DNA of 35,660 nucleotides from assembly GCF_019127135.1 (NCBI RefSeq), contig NZ_JAHOEA010000038.1:1-35660 (forward strand). The letters run 5' to 3'. The DNA is from Segatella copri (GTDB taxonomy: Bacteria > Bacteroidota > Bacteroidia > Bacteroidales > Bacteroidaceae). The translations under genes and the position numbers were made by a program. Positions 8,094 through 15,727 of this stretch are shown piece by piece. How positions within the stretch are numbered: position 1 is the first letter of the stretch; every line of letters starts with the position of its first letter. Under the pieces are notes generated by a model, which saw only the letters and a program-made list of their open reading frames with translations, made no database searches and was not told the origin of the DNA.

Positions 8094-8196
8094 TGCTCGG
8101 AACAATGAATAATTGTCAACCGAACAAACTCGAAAAAATCAAATAATAAACAATAAATATAAGAATTTATACAAAAACTTAAGTAATAAACTAATT

Positions 8197-9675
8197 ATGG
8201 TAAGCAACAACATTCCACAAGTAAAGCTCGGTATTATTGCCGTTAGCCGTGACTGTTTTCCAATCGCGCTTTCTACTCAGCGCCGTGAGAACATCGTAAA
8301 AGAGTACAAGGGTGAAATTTTCAACTGCCAGACTACAGTTGAGAACGAGAAAGATATGCTCAAGGCTTTGGGCGAAGTGAAAGAGCAGGGCTGCAACGCT
8401 TTGGTTGTATTCCTCGGTAACTTCGGTCCTGAGACTCCTGAGACTTTGATTGCAAAGAACTTCGATGGTCCTTGCATGTTTGTTGCAGCTGCAGAGGGTG
8501 ACGGCGACATGATCAATGGTCGTGGCGACGCTTACTGCGGTATGCTCAACTGCTCTTACAATCTTGGCATGCGCCACCTGAAGGGTTACATCCCTGAGTA
8601 TCCTGTAGGTACAGCAGAGGACGTAGCTAAGATGATTCAGGACTTCGTACCAGTAGCTCGCGTTATCATCGGTTTGAAGGGCTTGAAGATTATCACCTTC
8701 GGTCCACGTCCACAGGACTTCTTCGCTTGCAACGCTCCTATCAAGGGCTTGTACGAACTCGGTGTTGAGATTGAGGAGAACTCTGAGCTCGACCTTCTCG
8801 TAGCTTACAAGGAGCACGAGAACGACCCACGTATCGATGAGGTTTGCGCTGATATGGCCAAGGAGATGGGCGAAGGCTGCTACTATCCTGACCTCAGCCG
8901 CAGAATGGCACAGTTTGAGTTGACATTGCTCGACTGGGCAGAGGCTCACAAGGGTTCTCGCCAGTATGTAGCATTCGCTGACAAGTGCTGGCCTGCATTC
9001 CCAAGCCAGTTCGGTTTCGAGCCTTGCTATGTAAACAGCCGTCTCGTTAGCCGCGGCATTCCTGTAGCTTGCGAGGTAGATATCTATGGTGCGCTCTCTG
9101 AGTACATCGGTATGTGTGCTTCTGACGATACCGTTACATTGCTCGATATCAACAACTCAGTTCCTCAGTATATCTATGATGAGGACATCAAGGGCAAGTA
9201 CGACTATAAGTTGACTGATACCTTCATGGGCTTCCACTGCGGTAACACTCCACAGTGCAAGATGTGCTCAAGCCGTAAGATCAAGTATCAGCTCATCCAG
9301 AACCGCTTGTTGGAGAATGGTGGTAAACCAGACTTCACCCGTGGTACTTTGGAGGGTGATATCGCAGCTTCTGACATCACATTCTACCGTCTGCAGTGCG
9401 ATTCTGAGGGCAATCTCCGCAGCTACATCGCAGAGGGTGAGGTTCTCGATGTTCCTACCCGTTCATTCGGTGGTATCGGTATCTTCGCCATCAACGAGAT
9501 GGGCCGCTTCTATCGTCACGTATTGATTCAGAAGGGTTATCCACACCACGGAGCCGTAGCATTCTCTCACGTAGGTAAGACCTTGTTCGAGGTATTCAAG
9601 TATCTCGGCATCAAGGATATCGCTTACAACCAGCCAGCTAGCCTGCCTTACCCAACAGAGAATCCTTGGAAGTAA
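8197..9675 (+). CDS. L-fucose/L-arabinose isomerase family protein
   Basis: This 492-residue protein of the FucI/AraA isomerase fold interconverts, by family, an aldose and a ketose with Mn2+. The likely metal ligands are visible: Glu293 in CEVDIYGAL, Asp317 in LLDINN, and a His pair (450-451) in GYPHHGAVAF. HCGNTPQCKMC adds an unusual cysteine-rich stretch. It is shorter than E. coli FucI (591 aa) and belongs to the looser COG2407-type group, so the actual sugar cannot be named. An in-frame TTG at 8113 would add 28 basic and Asn-rich residues. The ATG at 8197 is preferred because the domain starts at VKLGIIAVSRD and the extension would begin almost at the transcript start. The codon use is highly biased, suggesting strong expression. 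An alpha-fucosidase gene lies 6 kb away, but no fucose operon is present. Confidence 0.8.
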   Translation: MVSNNIPQVKLGIIAVSRDCFPIALSTQRRENIVKEYKGEIFNCQTTVENEKDMLKALGEVKEQGCNALVVFLGNFGPETPETLIAKNFDGPCMFVAAAEGDGDMINGRGDAYCGMLNCSYNLGMRHLKGYIPEYPVGTAEDVAKMIQDFVPVARVIIGLKGLKIITFGPRPQDFFACNAPIKGLYELGVEIEENSELDLLVAYKEHENDPRIDEVCADMAKEMGEGCYYPDLSRRMAQFELTLLDWAEAHKGSRQYVAFADKCWPAFPSQFGFEPCYVNSRLVSRGIPVACEVDIYGALSEYIGMCASDDTVTLLDINNSVPQYIYDEDIKGKYDYKLTDTFMGFHCGNTPQCKMCSSRKIKYQLIQNRLLENGGKPDFTRGTLEGDIAASDITFYRLQCDSEGNLRSYIAEGEVLDVPTRSFGGIGIFAINEMGRFYRHVLIQKGYPHHGAVAFSHVGKTLFEVFKYLGIKDIAYNQPASLPYPTENPWK

Positions 9676-9741
9676 ATTGAGTGAAGAGGGAAGAGTGAAA
9701 AATTCATTTGCTCTTCTTTCTAAACTAAGTTCATAAAAGAT

Positions 9742-9789
9742 AAGGGCGATTGCTTATCCCTTGCGTAGGGAATAGCAATCGCCCTTTTT
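9742..9789 (+). terminator. Strong terminator between convergent genes
   Basis: A 19-bp stem with one mismatch (9742-9760 with 9768-9786, AAGGGCGATTGC core) and a 7-base loop end in TTTTT. On the minus strand the other side reads TTATCTTTTATG, so it may also serve the convergent terC-like gene. Confidence 0.85.
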
Positions 9790-9843
9790 ATGTTTTCCTG
9801 GAAGGAGATTACCTGATGATAATCTCCTTTACAAATGTTTTGC

Positions 9844-10848
9844 TTATTTCGTATTTTCCAACGCTTCCTGTTTCTGCGGAATCACCACCGAAGCCCCGAT
9901 GCTGATGAGCAGTACGAGGATGATGAATACCAGCGAACTGACTGCATCAATCTCGAAGAAATCGTGGATGAGCATCTTCACACCGATGAACACCAGCAGC
10001 ACACTCACACCCACCTTCAGATAGCGGAACTTATCTGCTATCGCTGCCAGCAGGAAGAAGAGGGCACGCAAGCCCAGGATGGCGAAAATATTTGAGAAGA
10101 ACACCACGAACGGATCGAGCGATACCGAGAAAACGGCCGGAATGCTGTCGAAGGCGAAAATCAGGTCGCAGAACTCGATGAATACCACCGTCATCACCAG
10201 CGGACCCAGATGCAGGCGCTTCTGCATGAACTTCACTACCGGATGCTCCAGGGCATTGATTTCCTCCTTCTTGTTTCTGTTGAGGAACATCTTGGCACCG
10301 CTATAAACCAGGAATCCTCCGAATATGAGCAATATCCAGGCGAAACGGCTGATGAGCGCAGCACCCGCAAAGATGAAGACGAAGCGCAGTACGATGGCTC
10401 CCAGGATACCCCAGTTCAGTACGTGCTGGTAATCTTTCTTGTCCACTCCGAACGAGGTGAAAATCATCATCATCACGAAGAGATTATCTACCGAGAGCGT
10501 CTTCTCTATCAGATAACCCGATATGTAGGAGATAGTCATATAGTGTCGGTATTGCTGCAGACTTCCCTCATAGTCGTTCGGGTCCAGTTTGAGATGCGAA
10601 GCATAGCGCGAGGCTATCAGCTTCAGGTCATTGAAGTTCTCGATGCCGTGCACCATGTCACCATGAAAATAGATGAATACGGCGAAGGCGAGAGCGAGAA
10701 TAATCCAGACAGCCGTCCATGAACCAGCTTCCTTGATAGAAACCACATGTGCCTTTCGGTCGATGACCAGCATGTCTAATACGAGTATGGCGGCGATGAA
10801 AATCACGAATCCCACCAAAAACATCGATTCAGTAAAAACATGTTCCAT
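9844..10848 (-). CDS. TerC/Alx family integral membrane protein
   Basis: This 334-residue protein has about nine predicted membrane helices and the TerC family motifs: VLDMLVIDRKAH after the first helix, SVDNLFVMMMIF in the middle with the conserved acidic residue, and IEFCDLIFAFDSIPAVFSV in the second repeat, with a further helix pair up to LKVGVSVLLVFIGVKML. TerC/Alx/YceF proteins are linked to Mn2+ export, metallation of exported proteins and tellurite resistance. The organisation here (TM-loop-repeat, about 330 aa) is closest to Alx. No ter operon is nearby, so tellurite resistance should not be assumed. A -7-like TAATTTTG lies at 10925-10932 on the minus strand, but no -33 match was found. 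No manganese riboswitch is recognisable upstream. Confidence 0.9.
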   Translation of the reverse strand: MEHVFTESMFLVGFVIFIAAILVLDMLVIDRKAHVVSIKEAGSWTAVWIILALAFAVFIYFHGDMVHGIENFNDLKLIASRYASHLKLDPNDYEGSLQQYRHYMTISYISGYLIEKTLSVDNLFVMMMIFTSFGVDKKDYQHVLNWGILGAIVLRFVFIFAGAALISRFAWILLIFGGFLVYSGAKMFLNRNKKEEINALEHPVVKFMQKRLHLGPLVMTVVFIEFCDLIFAFDSIPAVFSVSLDPFVVFFSNIFAILGLRALFFLLAAIADKFRYLKVGVSVLLVFIGVKMLIHDFFEIDAVSSLVFIILVLLISIGASVVIPQKQEALENTK

Positions 10849-10924
10849 TTTTCTTTTTTCCTTAATCTATTTAGTATTTACCATTGAATCTTAACAATTA
10901 TTTCGTCTGTTAGAAACGTGGGCG

Positions 10925-10932
10925 CAAAATTA
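10925..10932 (-). promoter_or_regulatory. Possible -7 box of the terC-like gene
   Basis: The minus strand reads TAATTTTG, followed by CGCCCACG. It lies 77 bases upstream of the start codon, and no TTG is found at -33. The region 10933-11038 shows nothing else recognisable. Confidence 0.4.
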
Positions 10933-11038
10933 GGAAAAATATCTGGAATAGCGTTAGATCTGAGGGTAAAGTTAATTGATTTTAACGTGAAAGGCAGGAA
11001 TGTAACAGGTTTGTAATAATGGCGCTGCGAGAACCGAC

Positions 11039-11074
11039 AAAAAGCCCCCAGTGCACCAGGCACCGGGAGCTTTT
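11039..11074 (-). terminator. Terminator of the two-gene secreted-protein operon
   Basis: Read on the minus strand, AAGCTCCCGGTGC pairs with GCACTGGGGGCTT with two G-U wobbles around a CTGGT loop, then a T run follows. On the plus strand the same pairs become mismatches, so the minus orientation is favoured. Confidence 0.7.
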
Positions 11075-11128
11075 AATAAGCTAAGGTCTTTTTATCTTTA
11101 TATGCTGCTTCTGGTGAAGCGGGGAAAT

Positions 11129-11611
11129 TTATTTCTCATTCAGCTTATTTTCCAATTCAGAAATTTTGGCATTCTGCTTCTCAAGCATTGCCTGCATATC
11201 TTGAACCATTGTCTGCAAATCCTTAATCGTTGATTCCAGGTAAACTGTTCTTGCCTGATTCTCTTCGGTTCTTTTCAGATTCTCCTCGCTGCGAACTTGG
11301 GTAGACTTGGTAACATCTTCCAAATTGCGGAGATAATCATCATGCATGTCCAGTTTTGCTTCCTGATCTTTATTGCGCACATAGTTCTCCATTATCATGT
11401 TCTTGAGCTCCTCGATAGTCGTTACCACATTACCTTCTGCATTGATCTTATCTCCTGTGAAGGTGATGTTCTTGATGTCGTTATGCCCCAAGGTAACGGT
11501 GCTGCCGTTCTGAAGGCTGATAATCATACTATATTCCTTTTCGGTCTGCGCAAAGGCAGCTACGGAATTAAACACACACAATATGATGGCAATAAGTATA
11601 TTCTTTTTCAT
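11129..11611 (-). CDS. Small secreted protein with C-terminal coiled coil
   Basis: This 160-residue protein starts with a signal peptide (MKKNILIAIILCVFNSVAAFAQ). A short beta segment follows with the text YSMIISLQNGSTVTLGHNDIKNITFTGDKI, of a type common at the start of secreted Bacteroidetes proteins. From about residue 60 to the end the protein is highly charged and helical (EELKNMI, RKN/RTEENQARTVYLESTIKDLQTMVQDMQ), with heptad spacing that predicts a coiled coil. The function is unknown. It is the second gene of an operon with the secreted protein at 11632-12102 (20 bases apart), and the beta segments of the two share the same layout. Oligomerisation through the coiled coil and an envelope or surface location are inferences. 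Confidence 0.8.
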   Translation of the reverse strand: MKKNILIAIILCVFNSVAAFAQTEKEYSMIISLQNGSTVTLGHNDIKNITFTGDKINAEGNVVTTIEELKNMIMENYVRNKDQEAKLDMHDDYLRNLEDVTKSTQVRSEENLKRTEENQARTVYLESTIKDLQTMVQDMQAMLEKQNAKISELENKLNEK

Positions 11612-11631
11612 AATCGTTCTTTTTTTAAAAG

Positions 11632-12102
11632 TTAGTTCTTGATTTTAATAGCGCCTTTCTCAGTTTTGAGGACGAGGATACCAGCAGGCAACTGGGTGAA
11701 GTCAACCTCGGCTTTACCGTTTTCGCTGACGTTCTGGCTCAGAATCACCTTTCCGTCAGCCGTAGCCACAATCACCTTGCTGCCCGGAGTGAGTCCCGAA
11801 ATCTTCGAGCCGAAAGTAGCATTCGGGTTCATTTCGATGTTCTCGATACCGGTAGTAGAAGAAGGTACGAAATTAAAGTCACCTACATCCTTCGCATCTA
11901 CCGTTACACCCGTGTTCTTGTCGCTTTTTATCTCCAGTACATTATTCTGGAAGGTGATGACCGGTTTGTCTTCCAGATAAAACTCATAGAGAGTACCCGA
12001 AATGTTGATGGTAATCTTGGCTTGCTGTTCCGCCCATGAAGTAAGGGGCGAAAGTAAGAATCCGCACGCCATCAAGATTTTGATAATCGTTCTTTTTCTC
12101 AT
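11632..12102 (-). CDS. Small secreted protein with T9SS-sorting-domain-like C-terminus
   Basis: This 156-residue protein has a signal peptide (RTIIKILMACGFLLSPLTSWA), a beta-rich middle (KITINISGTLYEFYLEDKPVITFQNN) and a C-terminal region (about 95-156) ending VDFTQLPAGILVLKTEKGAIKIKN. The ISGLTPGSKVIVATADGKVIL and LPAGILVLKT pattern resembles the type A C-terminal sorting domain used by the type IX secretion system, or the related delivery-like domain of Prevotella surface proteins. No catalytic motif is seen. A good promoter lies 44-74 bases upstream, and the coiled-coil gene follows in the same transcript. Whether the host has a T9SS cannot be judged here, so surface export is tentative. 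Confidence 0.8.
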   Translation of the reverse strand: MRKRTIIKILMACGFLLSPLTSWAEQQAKITINISGTLYEFYLEDKPVITFQNNVLEIKSDKNTGVTVDAKDVGDFNFVPSSTTGIENIEMNPNATFGSKISGLTPGSKVIVATADGKVILSQNVSENGKAEVDFTQLPAGILVLKTEKGAIKIKN

Positions 12103-12145
12103 AATCCAGTTCTTATATATGTTAATAAAATGATTTAATACTATG

Positions 12146-12176
12146 CAAAAATAGTAAATGTTTCTCTCTTCTCCAA
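12146..12176 (-). promoter_or_regulatory. Promoter of the two-gene secreted-protein operon
   Basis: On the minus strand, TTG (12174-12176) and TATTTTTG (12146-12153) are spaced 20 bases. The start codon is at 12102, about 44 bases downstream. Confidence 0.7.
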
Positions 12177-12225
12177 GTTATTTCACATCTTTTATATATA
12201 TAATAAGGTATAGAGGCATATAACA

Positions 12226-12259
12226 GAAAAATCCCACCGCTCTTGCGAACGATGGGATT
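12226..12259 (-). terminator. Terminator of rpsO
   Basis: On the minus strand AATCCCATCG (12250-12259) pairs with CGGTGGGATT (12230-12239) with one wobble, followed by TTTTCTG. It lies 37 bases past the rpsO stop. Confidence 0.75.
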
Positions 12260-12295
12260 CTTTGTTCTGTTAAGCAATGTGTCTGCCTAAGCTGA

Positions 12296-12565
12296 TTACT
12301 TACGAAGACCGAGGGCCTTGATGATAGCACGATAGCGATTGATGTCGCGATCATACAAGTAATCGAGCAATGCACGACGCTTTCCTACAAGCTGTGTCAA
12401 CGCACGTGTTGTAGTATAATCTTTACGGTTCTTCTTAACATGTTCCGTCAAATGAGCAATACGGTATGAGAACAATGCTATCTGGCTCTCAGCTGAACCA
12501 GTATCAGAGTTAGACTTTCCGTACTTGCTAAAGATCTCTTCTTTTTTTGCTTTGTCTAAATACAT
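12296..12565 (-). CDS. rpsO: 30S ribosomal protein S15
   Basis: This 89-residue protein is full length for S15. It shows the conserved helices and the family signature: FSKYGKSNSDTGSAESQIALFSYRIAHLTEH, then KDYTTTRALTQLVGKRRALLDYL and a C-terminal YRAIIKALGLRK. S15 binds 16S rRNA at the three-way junction of the central domain early in 30S assembly, and bridges to 23S rRNA. In many bacteria rpsO is followed by pnp, but here it is monocistronic with its own promoter and terminator. S15 often represses its own mRNA; the 90-base leader could host such control, but no structure was confirmed by eye. Confidence 0.97.
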   Translation of the reverse strand: MYLDKAKKEEIFSKYGKSNSDTGSAESQIALFSYRIAHLTEHVKKNRKDYTTTRALTQLVGKRRALLDYLYDRDINRYRAIIKALGLRK

Positions 12566-12657
12566 AGCTGTAAAAACTTAATTTAATAAAATATGAATAT
12601 GTTTAATTTTGCGCATCTTAAGACCTTCCTCACGGCGGTTTCATTAAAAATGCGGTG

Positions 12658-12689
12658 CAAAGATACAACTTTTTGCCGAATTATGCAAA
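12658..12689 (-). promoter_or_regulatory. Promoter of rpsO
   Basis: On the minus strand TTTG (12686-12689) and TATCTTTG (12658-12665) are spaced 20 bases, followed by CACCGC. This is a near-perfect consensus promoter, back to back with that of typA. Confidence 0.8.
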
Positions 12690-12707
12690 CTTTTCGGGAT
12701 TTTTTTG

Positions 12708-12715
12708 TAATTTTG
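12708..12715 (+). promoter_or_regulatory. -7 box of typA
   Basis: TAATTTTG followed by CACCC lies 34 bases before the typA ATG. No -33 TTG is seen at the right distance; that region overlaps the upstream part of the divergent rpsO promoter. Confidence 0.6.
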
Positions 12716-12749
12716 CACCCAAATTTAAGTATTTAAGGTAAAAATTAAA

Positions 12750-14552
12750 ATGCAAGACATTAGAAACATTGCAGTTATTGCACACGTTGACCATGGTAAG
12801 ACTACATTGGTCGACAAGATGATGCTCGCCGGCAAGCTGTTCCGCGACGGCCAGGATAACAGCGGCGAAGTGCTCGATTCCAACGACTTGGAGCGCGAGC
12901 GTGGTATAACCATCCTCTCAAAGAATGTATCTATCAACTGGAAAGGTACTAAGATTAATATCCTCGATACTCCTGGACACTCTGACTTCGGTGGTGAGGT
13001 TGAGCGCGTGCTCAACATGGCAGACGGATGCCTCCTCCTCGTCGATGCTTTCGAGGGTCCGATGCCTCAGACCCGTTTCGTGCTCCAGAAGGCATTGCAG
13101 CTCGGACTGAAGCCTATCGTCGTTGTTAATAAGGTAGATAAGCCAAACTGTCGCCCTGAAGAGGTGTACGAGATGGTGTTCGACCTGATGTGCGACCTCG
13201 ATGCTACAGAAGACCAGCTCGACTTCCCTGTAGTTTACGGTTCAGCCAAAAACGGCTGGATGGGCGAGGACTATAATCATCCAACAGATAATATCGATTA
13301 TCTGCTCGATAAGATTATTGAGGTTATCCCAGCTCCTAAGCAGCTCGAGGGTACTCCACAGCTCCTTATCACATCACTCGACTACAGTTCTTATACAGGT
13401 CGTATCGCCGTAGGTCGTGTTCACCGTGGTACATTGAAGGACGGCATGAACGTTACTATCTGCCACCGCGACGGTACTCAGGAGAAGACCAAGATTAAGG
13501 AACTCCACACCTTCGAGGGTATGGGCCATAAGAAGACCGATCATGTAGATTCAGGCGATATCTGTGCCGTTGTCGGCTTGGAGAAGTTTGAGATTGGTGA
13601 TACTATCTGCGACTTCGAGAACCCAGAGCCACTGCCTCCAATCGCTGTAGATGAGCCAACCATGAGTATGCTCTTCACCATCAACGATTCACCATTCTTC
13701 GGTAAGGAGGGTAAGTTCTGTACATCCCGCCACATCCAGGAGCGCCTGAACAAGGAACTCGAGAAGAACCTCGCTCTCCGTGTACAGCCTTACGAGGATT
13801 CTACCGATAAGTGGATTGTATCAGGTCGTGGTGTGCTCCATCTCTCTGTGCTCATCGAGACCATGCGCCGCGAGGGCTACGAGCTCCAGGTAGGTCAGCC
13901 TCAGGTTATCTACAAGGAGATTGACGGTGTGAAGTGCGAGCCTGTAGAGGAGTTGACCATCAACGTACCAGAGGAGTTTGCCTCTAAGATGATTGATATG
14001 GTTACCCGCCGCAAGGGTGATATGACCTCTATGCTGAACATGGGCGAGCGTGTAGACATCGAGTTTGATATCCCATCACGTGGTATCATCGGTCTGCGTA
14101 CCAACGTGCTGACCGCTTCTCAGGGCGAGGCTATCATGGCTCACCGCTTCAAGGAGTATCAGCCATACAAGGGTGAAATCAGCCGCCGTTCTAATGGTAG
14201 CATGATTGCGCTCGAAACCGGTACTGCCTTTGCTTACGCTATCGATAAGCTACAGGATCGTGGTAAGTTCTTCATCGATCCGGGTGAGGAGGTTTACGGC
14301 GGCGAGGTTGTAGGTGAGCATGTTCACGACAACGACCTGGTAGTAAACGTAACCAAGGCAAAGCAGTTGACCAACGTGCGTGCTTCTGGTTCTGACGATA
14401 AGGCCCGCGTGATTCCTAAGACCGTGATGAGCCTTGAGGAGTGCCTGGAGTATATCCGTGAGGACGAGTACGTAGAGGTAACTCCAAAGAACATGCGTAT
14501 GCGTAAGATTGAGCTCGATCACCTGAAGCGCAAGCGCAGCAACAAAGACTAA
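12750..14552 (+). CDS. typA: Translational GTPase TypA/BipA
   Basis: This 600-residue protein is full length for BipA (E. coli about 607). The G domain has G1 AHVDHGKTT, the switch region ERERGITI, G3 [12 protein letters not shown] and G4 NKVDKPNC. Further on come domain II ([20 protein letters not shown]), the EF-G-like domains III and V ([29 protein letters not shown]), and the BipA-specific C-terminal domain ([18 protein letters not shown] [30 protein letters not shown]). It binds the ribosome at the EF-G site and is involved in 50S assembly, especially at low temperature or under stress. It is expressed from a promoter facing that of rpsO. A transporter gene follows only 6 bases after the stop and is probably co-transcribed. 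Confidence 0.97.
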   Translation: MQDIRNIAVIAHVDHGKTTLVDKMMLAGKLFRDGQDNSGEVLDSNDLERERGITILSKNVSINWKGTKINILDTPGHSDFGGEVERVLNMADGCLLLVDAFEGPMPQTRFVLQKALQLGLKPIVVVNKVDKPNCRPEEVYEMVFDLMCDLDATEDQLDFPVVYGSAKNGWMGEDYNHPTDNIDYLLDKIIEVIPAPKQLEGTPQLLITSLDYSSYTGRIAVGRVHRGTLKDGMNVTICHRDGTQEKTKIKELHTFEGMGHKKTDHVDSGDICAVVGLEKFEIGDTICDFENPEPLPPIAVDEPTMSMLFTINDSPFFGKEGKFCTSRHIQERLNKELEKNLALRVQPYEDSTDKWIVSGRGVLHLSVLIETMRREGYELQVGQPQVIYKEIDGVKCEPVEELTINVPEEFASKMIDMVTRRKGDMTSMLNMGERVDIEFDIPSRGIIGLRTNVLTASQGEAIMAHRFKEYQPYKGEISRRSNGSMIALETGTAFAYAIDKLQDRGKFFIDPGEEVYGGEVVGEHVHDNDLVVNVTKAKQLTNVRASGSDDKARVIPKTVMSLEECLEYIREDEYVEVTPKNMRMRKIELDHLKRKRSNKD

Positions 14553-14558
14553 ACAGAA

Positions 14559-15521
14559 ATGTTTTTGTGGAGATTTTTTAGAAAGTTTTCATTGCCCTGC
14601 TCCCTGGTTATGGGAGCATTGGGCTACCTGATATTCGCCAATGTGCCCTTCCTGGTGCCCATTGGCGATTATTGTGGTCCGCGGTTGGTAAGTCTGATGC
14701 CGGTGGTGCTGTTCTCCCTGCTCTATGTTACTTTCTGTAAGATAGAAATCAAGGAGATGAAGCCTAAGAGCTGGCATTGCATTCTCCAGCTCATCCGCAC
14801 CTCGCTAGCATTGGCGATGGTAGTGCTCATCTTCGAGTTCGGTTCTGATTACAGCACCAAACTGATTCTCGAGGGTGCCTTCATCTGCTTCATCTGTCCA
14901 ACGGCAGCTGCCGTGGCTGTGGTTACGGAGAAGTTGGGCGGCAGTATCGGTTCGCTGACCACCTATACGGTCATCGCCAACATTTTTACGATGATCATCA
15001 TTCCGAGTCTTTTTCCGATGGTAGAGAAGGGGGCAGATGTATCGTTCCTCATGATGAGTGCGATGGTGTTCCGCAATGTTACTACCGTGCTGGTAGTGCC
15101 TCTGCTGCTTGCCTTGCTGAGCCGCAGGTTTCTTCCAAAATGGGTGGATAAGGTGAAGAATGTAAAGGATTTGGGCTTTTATATGTGGTGTTTCAACCTT
15201 ACGATACTGATGGGCGAAACGGTTCGCAACATGCTTCATGCCGAGGTATCGGGCGTTACGATGCTTCTGCTGCTCTTTGTTCCGCTGATGGTATGTCTCC
15301 TCCAGTTTGCCATCGGCAAGGCGGTAGGCAGGCATTTCGGTGCGAGTATCAGTGCCGGTCAGGCGTTGGGACAGAAGAATACGGTAGTGGGTATCTGGCT
15401 CGCCCTCACCTTCCTGAATCCTCTTGCTGCCGTAGCACCGGGTGCCTATGTAGTATGGCAGAATCTGGTGAATGGCTGGCAACTTTGGTATAAAGAAAAA
15501 TATGGCAAGCTTAAGTGGTAA
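14559..15521 (+). CDS. Bile acid:sodium symporter (BASS/SBF)-like transporter
   Basis: This 320-residue integral membrane protein has about ten hydrophobic segments. The internal symmetry and the motifs FICPTAAAVAVVTEKLGGSIGSLTTYTVIANIFTM and ISAGQALGQKNTVVGIWLALTFLNPLAAVAPGAYVVWQNLVN are in keeping with the BASS/SBF-like or PIN-type secondary transporters. These have discontinuous helices crossing in the middle of the membrane. The substrate cannot be told. It starts 6 bases after typA and so is translationally close-coupled to it, although no functional link is known. The last codons (GKLKW and stop) form the left arm and loop of the terminator hairpin, an economical arrangement. Confidence 0.75.
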   Translation: MFLWRFFRKFSLPCSLVMGALGYLIFANVPFLVPIGDYCGPRLVSLMPVVLFSLLYVTFCKIEIKEMKPKSWHCILQLIRTSLALAMVVLIFEFGSDYSTKLILEGAFICFICPTAAAVAVVTEKLGGSIGSLTTYTVIANIFTMIIIPSLFPMVEKGADVSFLMMSAMVFRNVTTVLVVPLLLALLSRRFLPKWVDKVKNVKDLGFYMWCFNLTILMGETVRNMLHAEVSGVTMLLLLFVPLMVCLLQFAIGKAVGRHFGASISAGQALGQKNTVVGIWLALTFLNPLAAVAPGAYVVWQNLVNGWQLWYKEKYGKLKW

Positions 15522-15538
15522 GCTTGCCATATTTTTTT
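15496..15538 (+). terminator. Terminator overlapping the stop codon of the BASS-like gene
   Basis: A perfect 18-bp stem (15496-15513 with 15519-15536, TATGGCAAGCTTA core) and a 5-base loop end in a T run. The left arm is coding sequence, and the stop TAA (15519-15521) is the first triplet of the right arm. Confidence 0.9.
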
Positions 15539-15593
15539 ATAGTTAGTTAGAAGGAGGAAAATTTTGCAGATTTGGCTTTTTATAGTGTTTTTG

Positions 15594-15627
15594 GATGATA
15601 ATCCACCTCGAAAAGATGATAATCCAC
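15594..15627 (+). promoter_or_regulatory. 21-bp-phased direct repeat, candidate activator site for the fucosidase
   Basis: GATGATAATCCAC occurs at 15594-15606 and again, identical, at 15615-15627, with a 21-bp period (two helical turns). The second copy ends 21 bases before the -7 box, where a -33 element would be. Direct repeats with this phasing are typical of AraC-family binding. Confidence 0.6.
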
Positions 15628-15648
15628 ACCTGGAAGATGTATTTTCAC

Positions 15649-15656
15649 TACTTTTG
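15649..15656 (+). promoter_or_regulatory. -7 box of the GH95 gene
   Basis: TACTTTTG lies 71 bases before the ATG. No TTG is present at -33; instead the phased repeat covers this position, which suggests activator-dependent transcription. Confidence 0.6.
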
Positions 15657-15727
15657 CGGCAGATTTTCAATGTATAGACAAGAGAATTGTCAATATTAAT
15701 AATTAAAACATTCATTAAAAACAAATC

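Noticed and set aside
8113..8196. Earlier TTG start for the sugar-isomerase-like gene
   Set aside because: It would begin about 13 bases after the predicted transcript start and adds Asn/Lys-rich sequence with no domain. The ATG at 8197 fits better.
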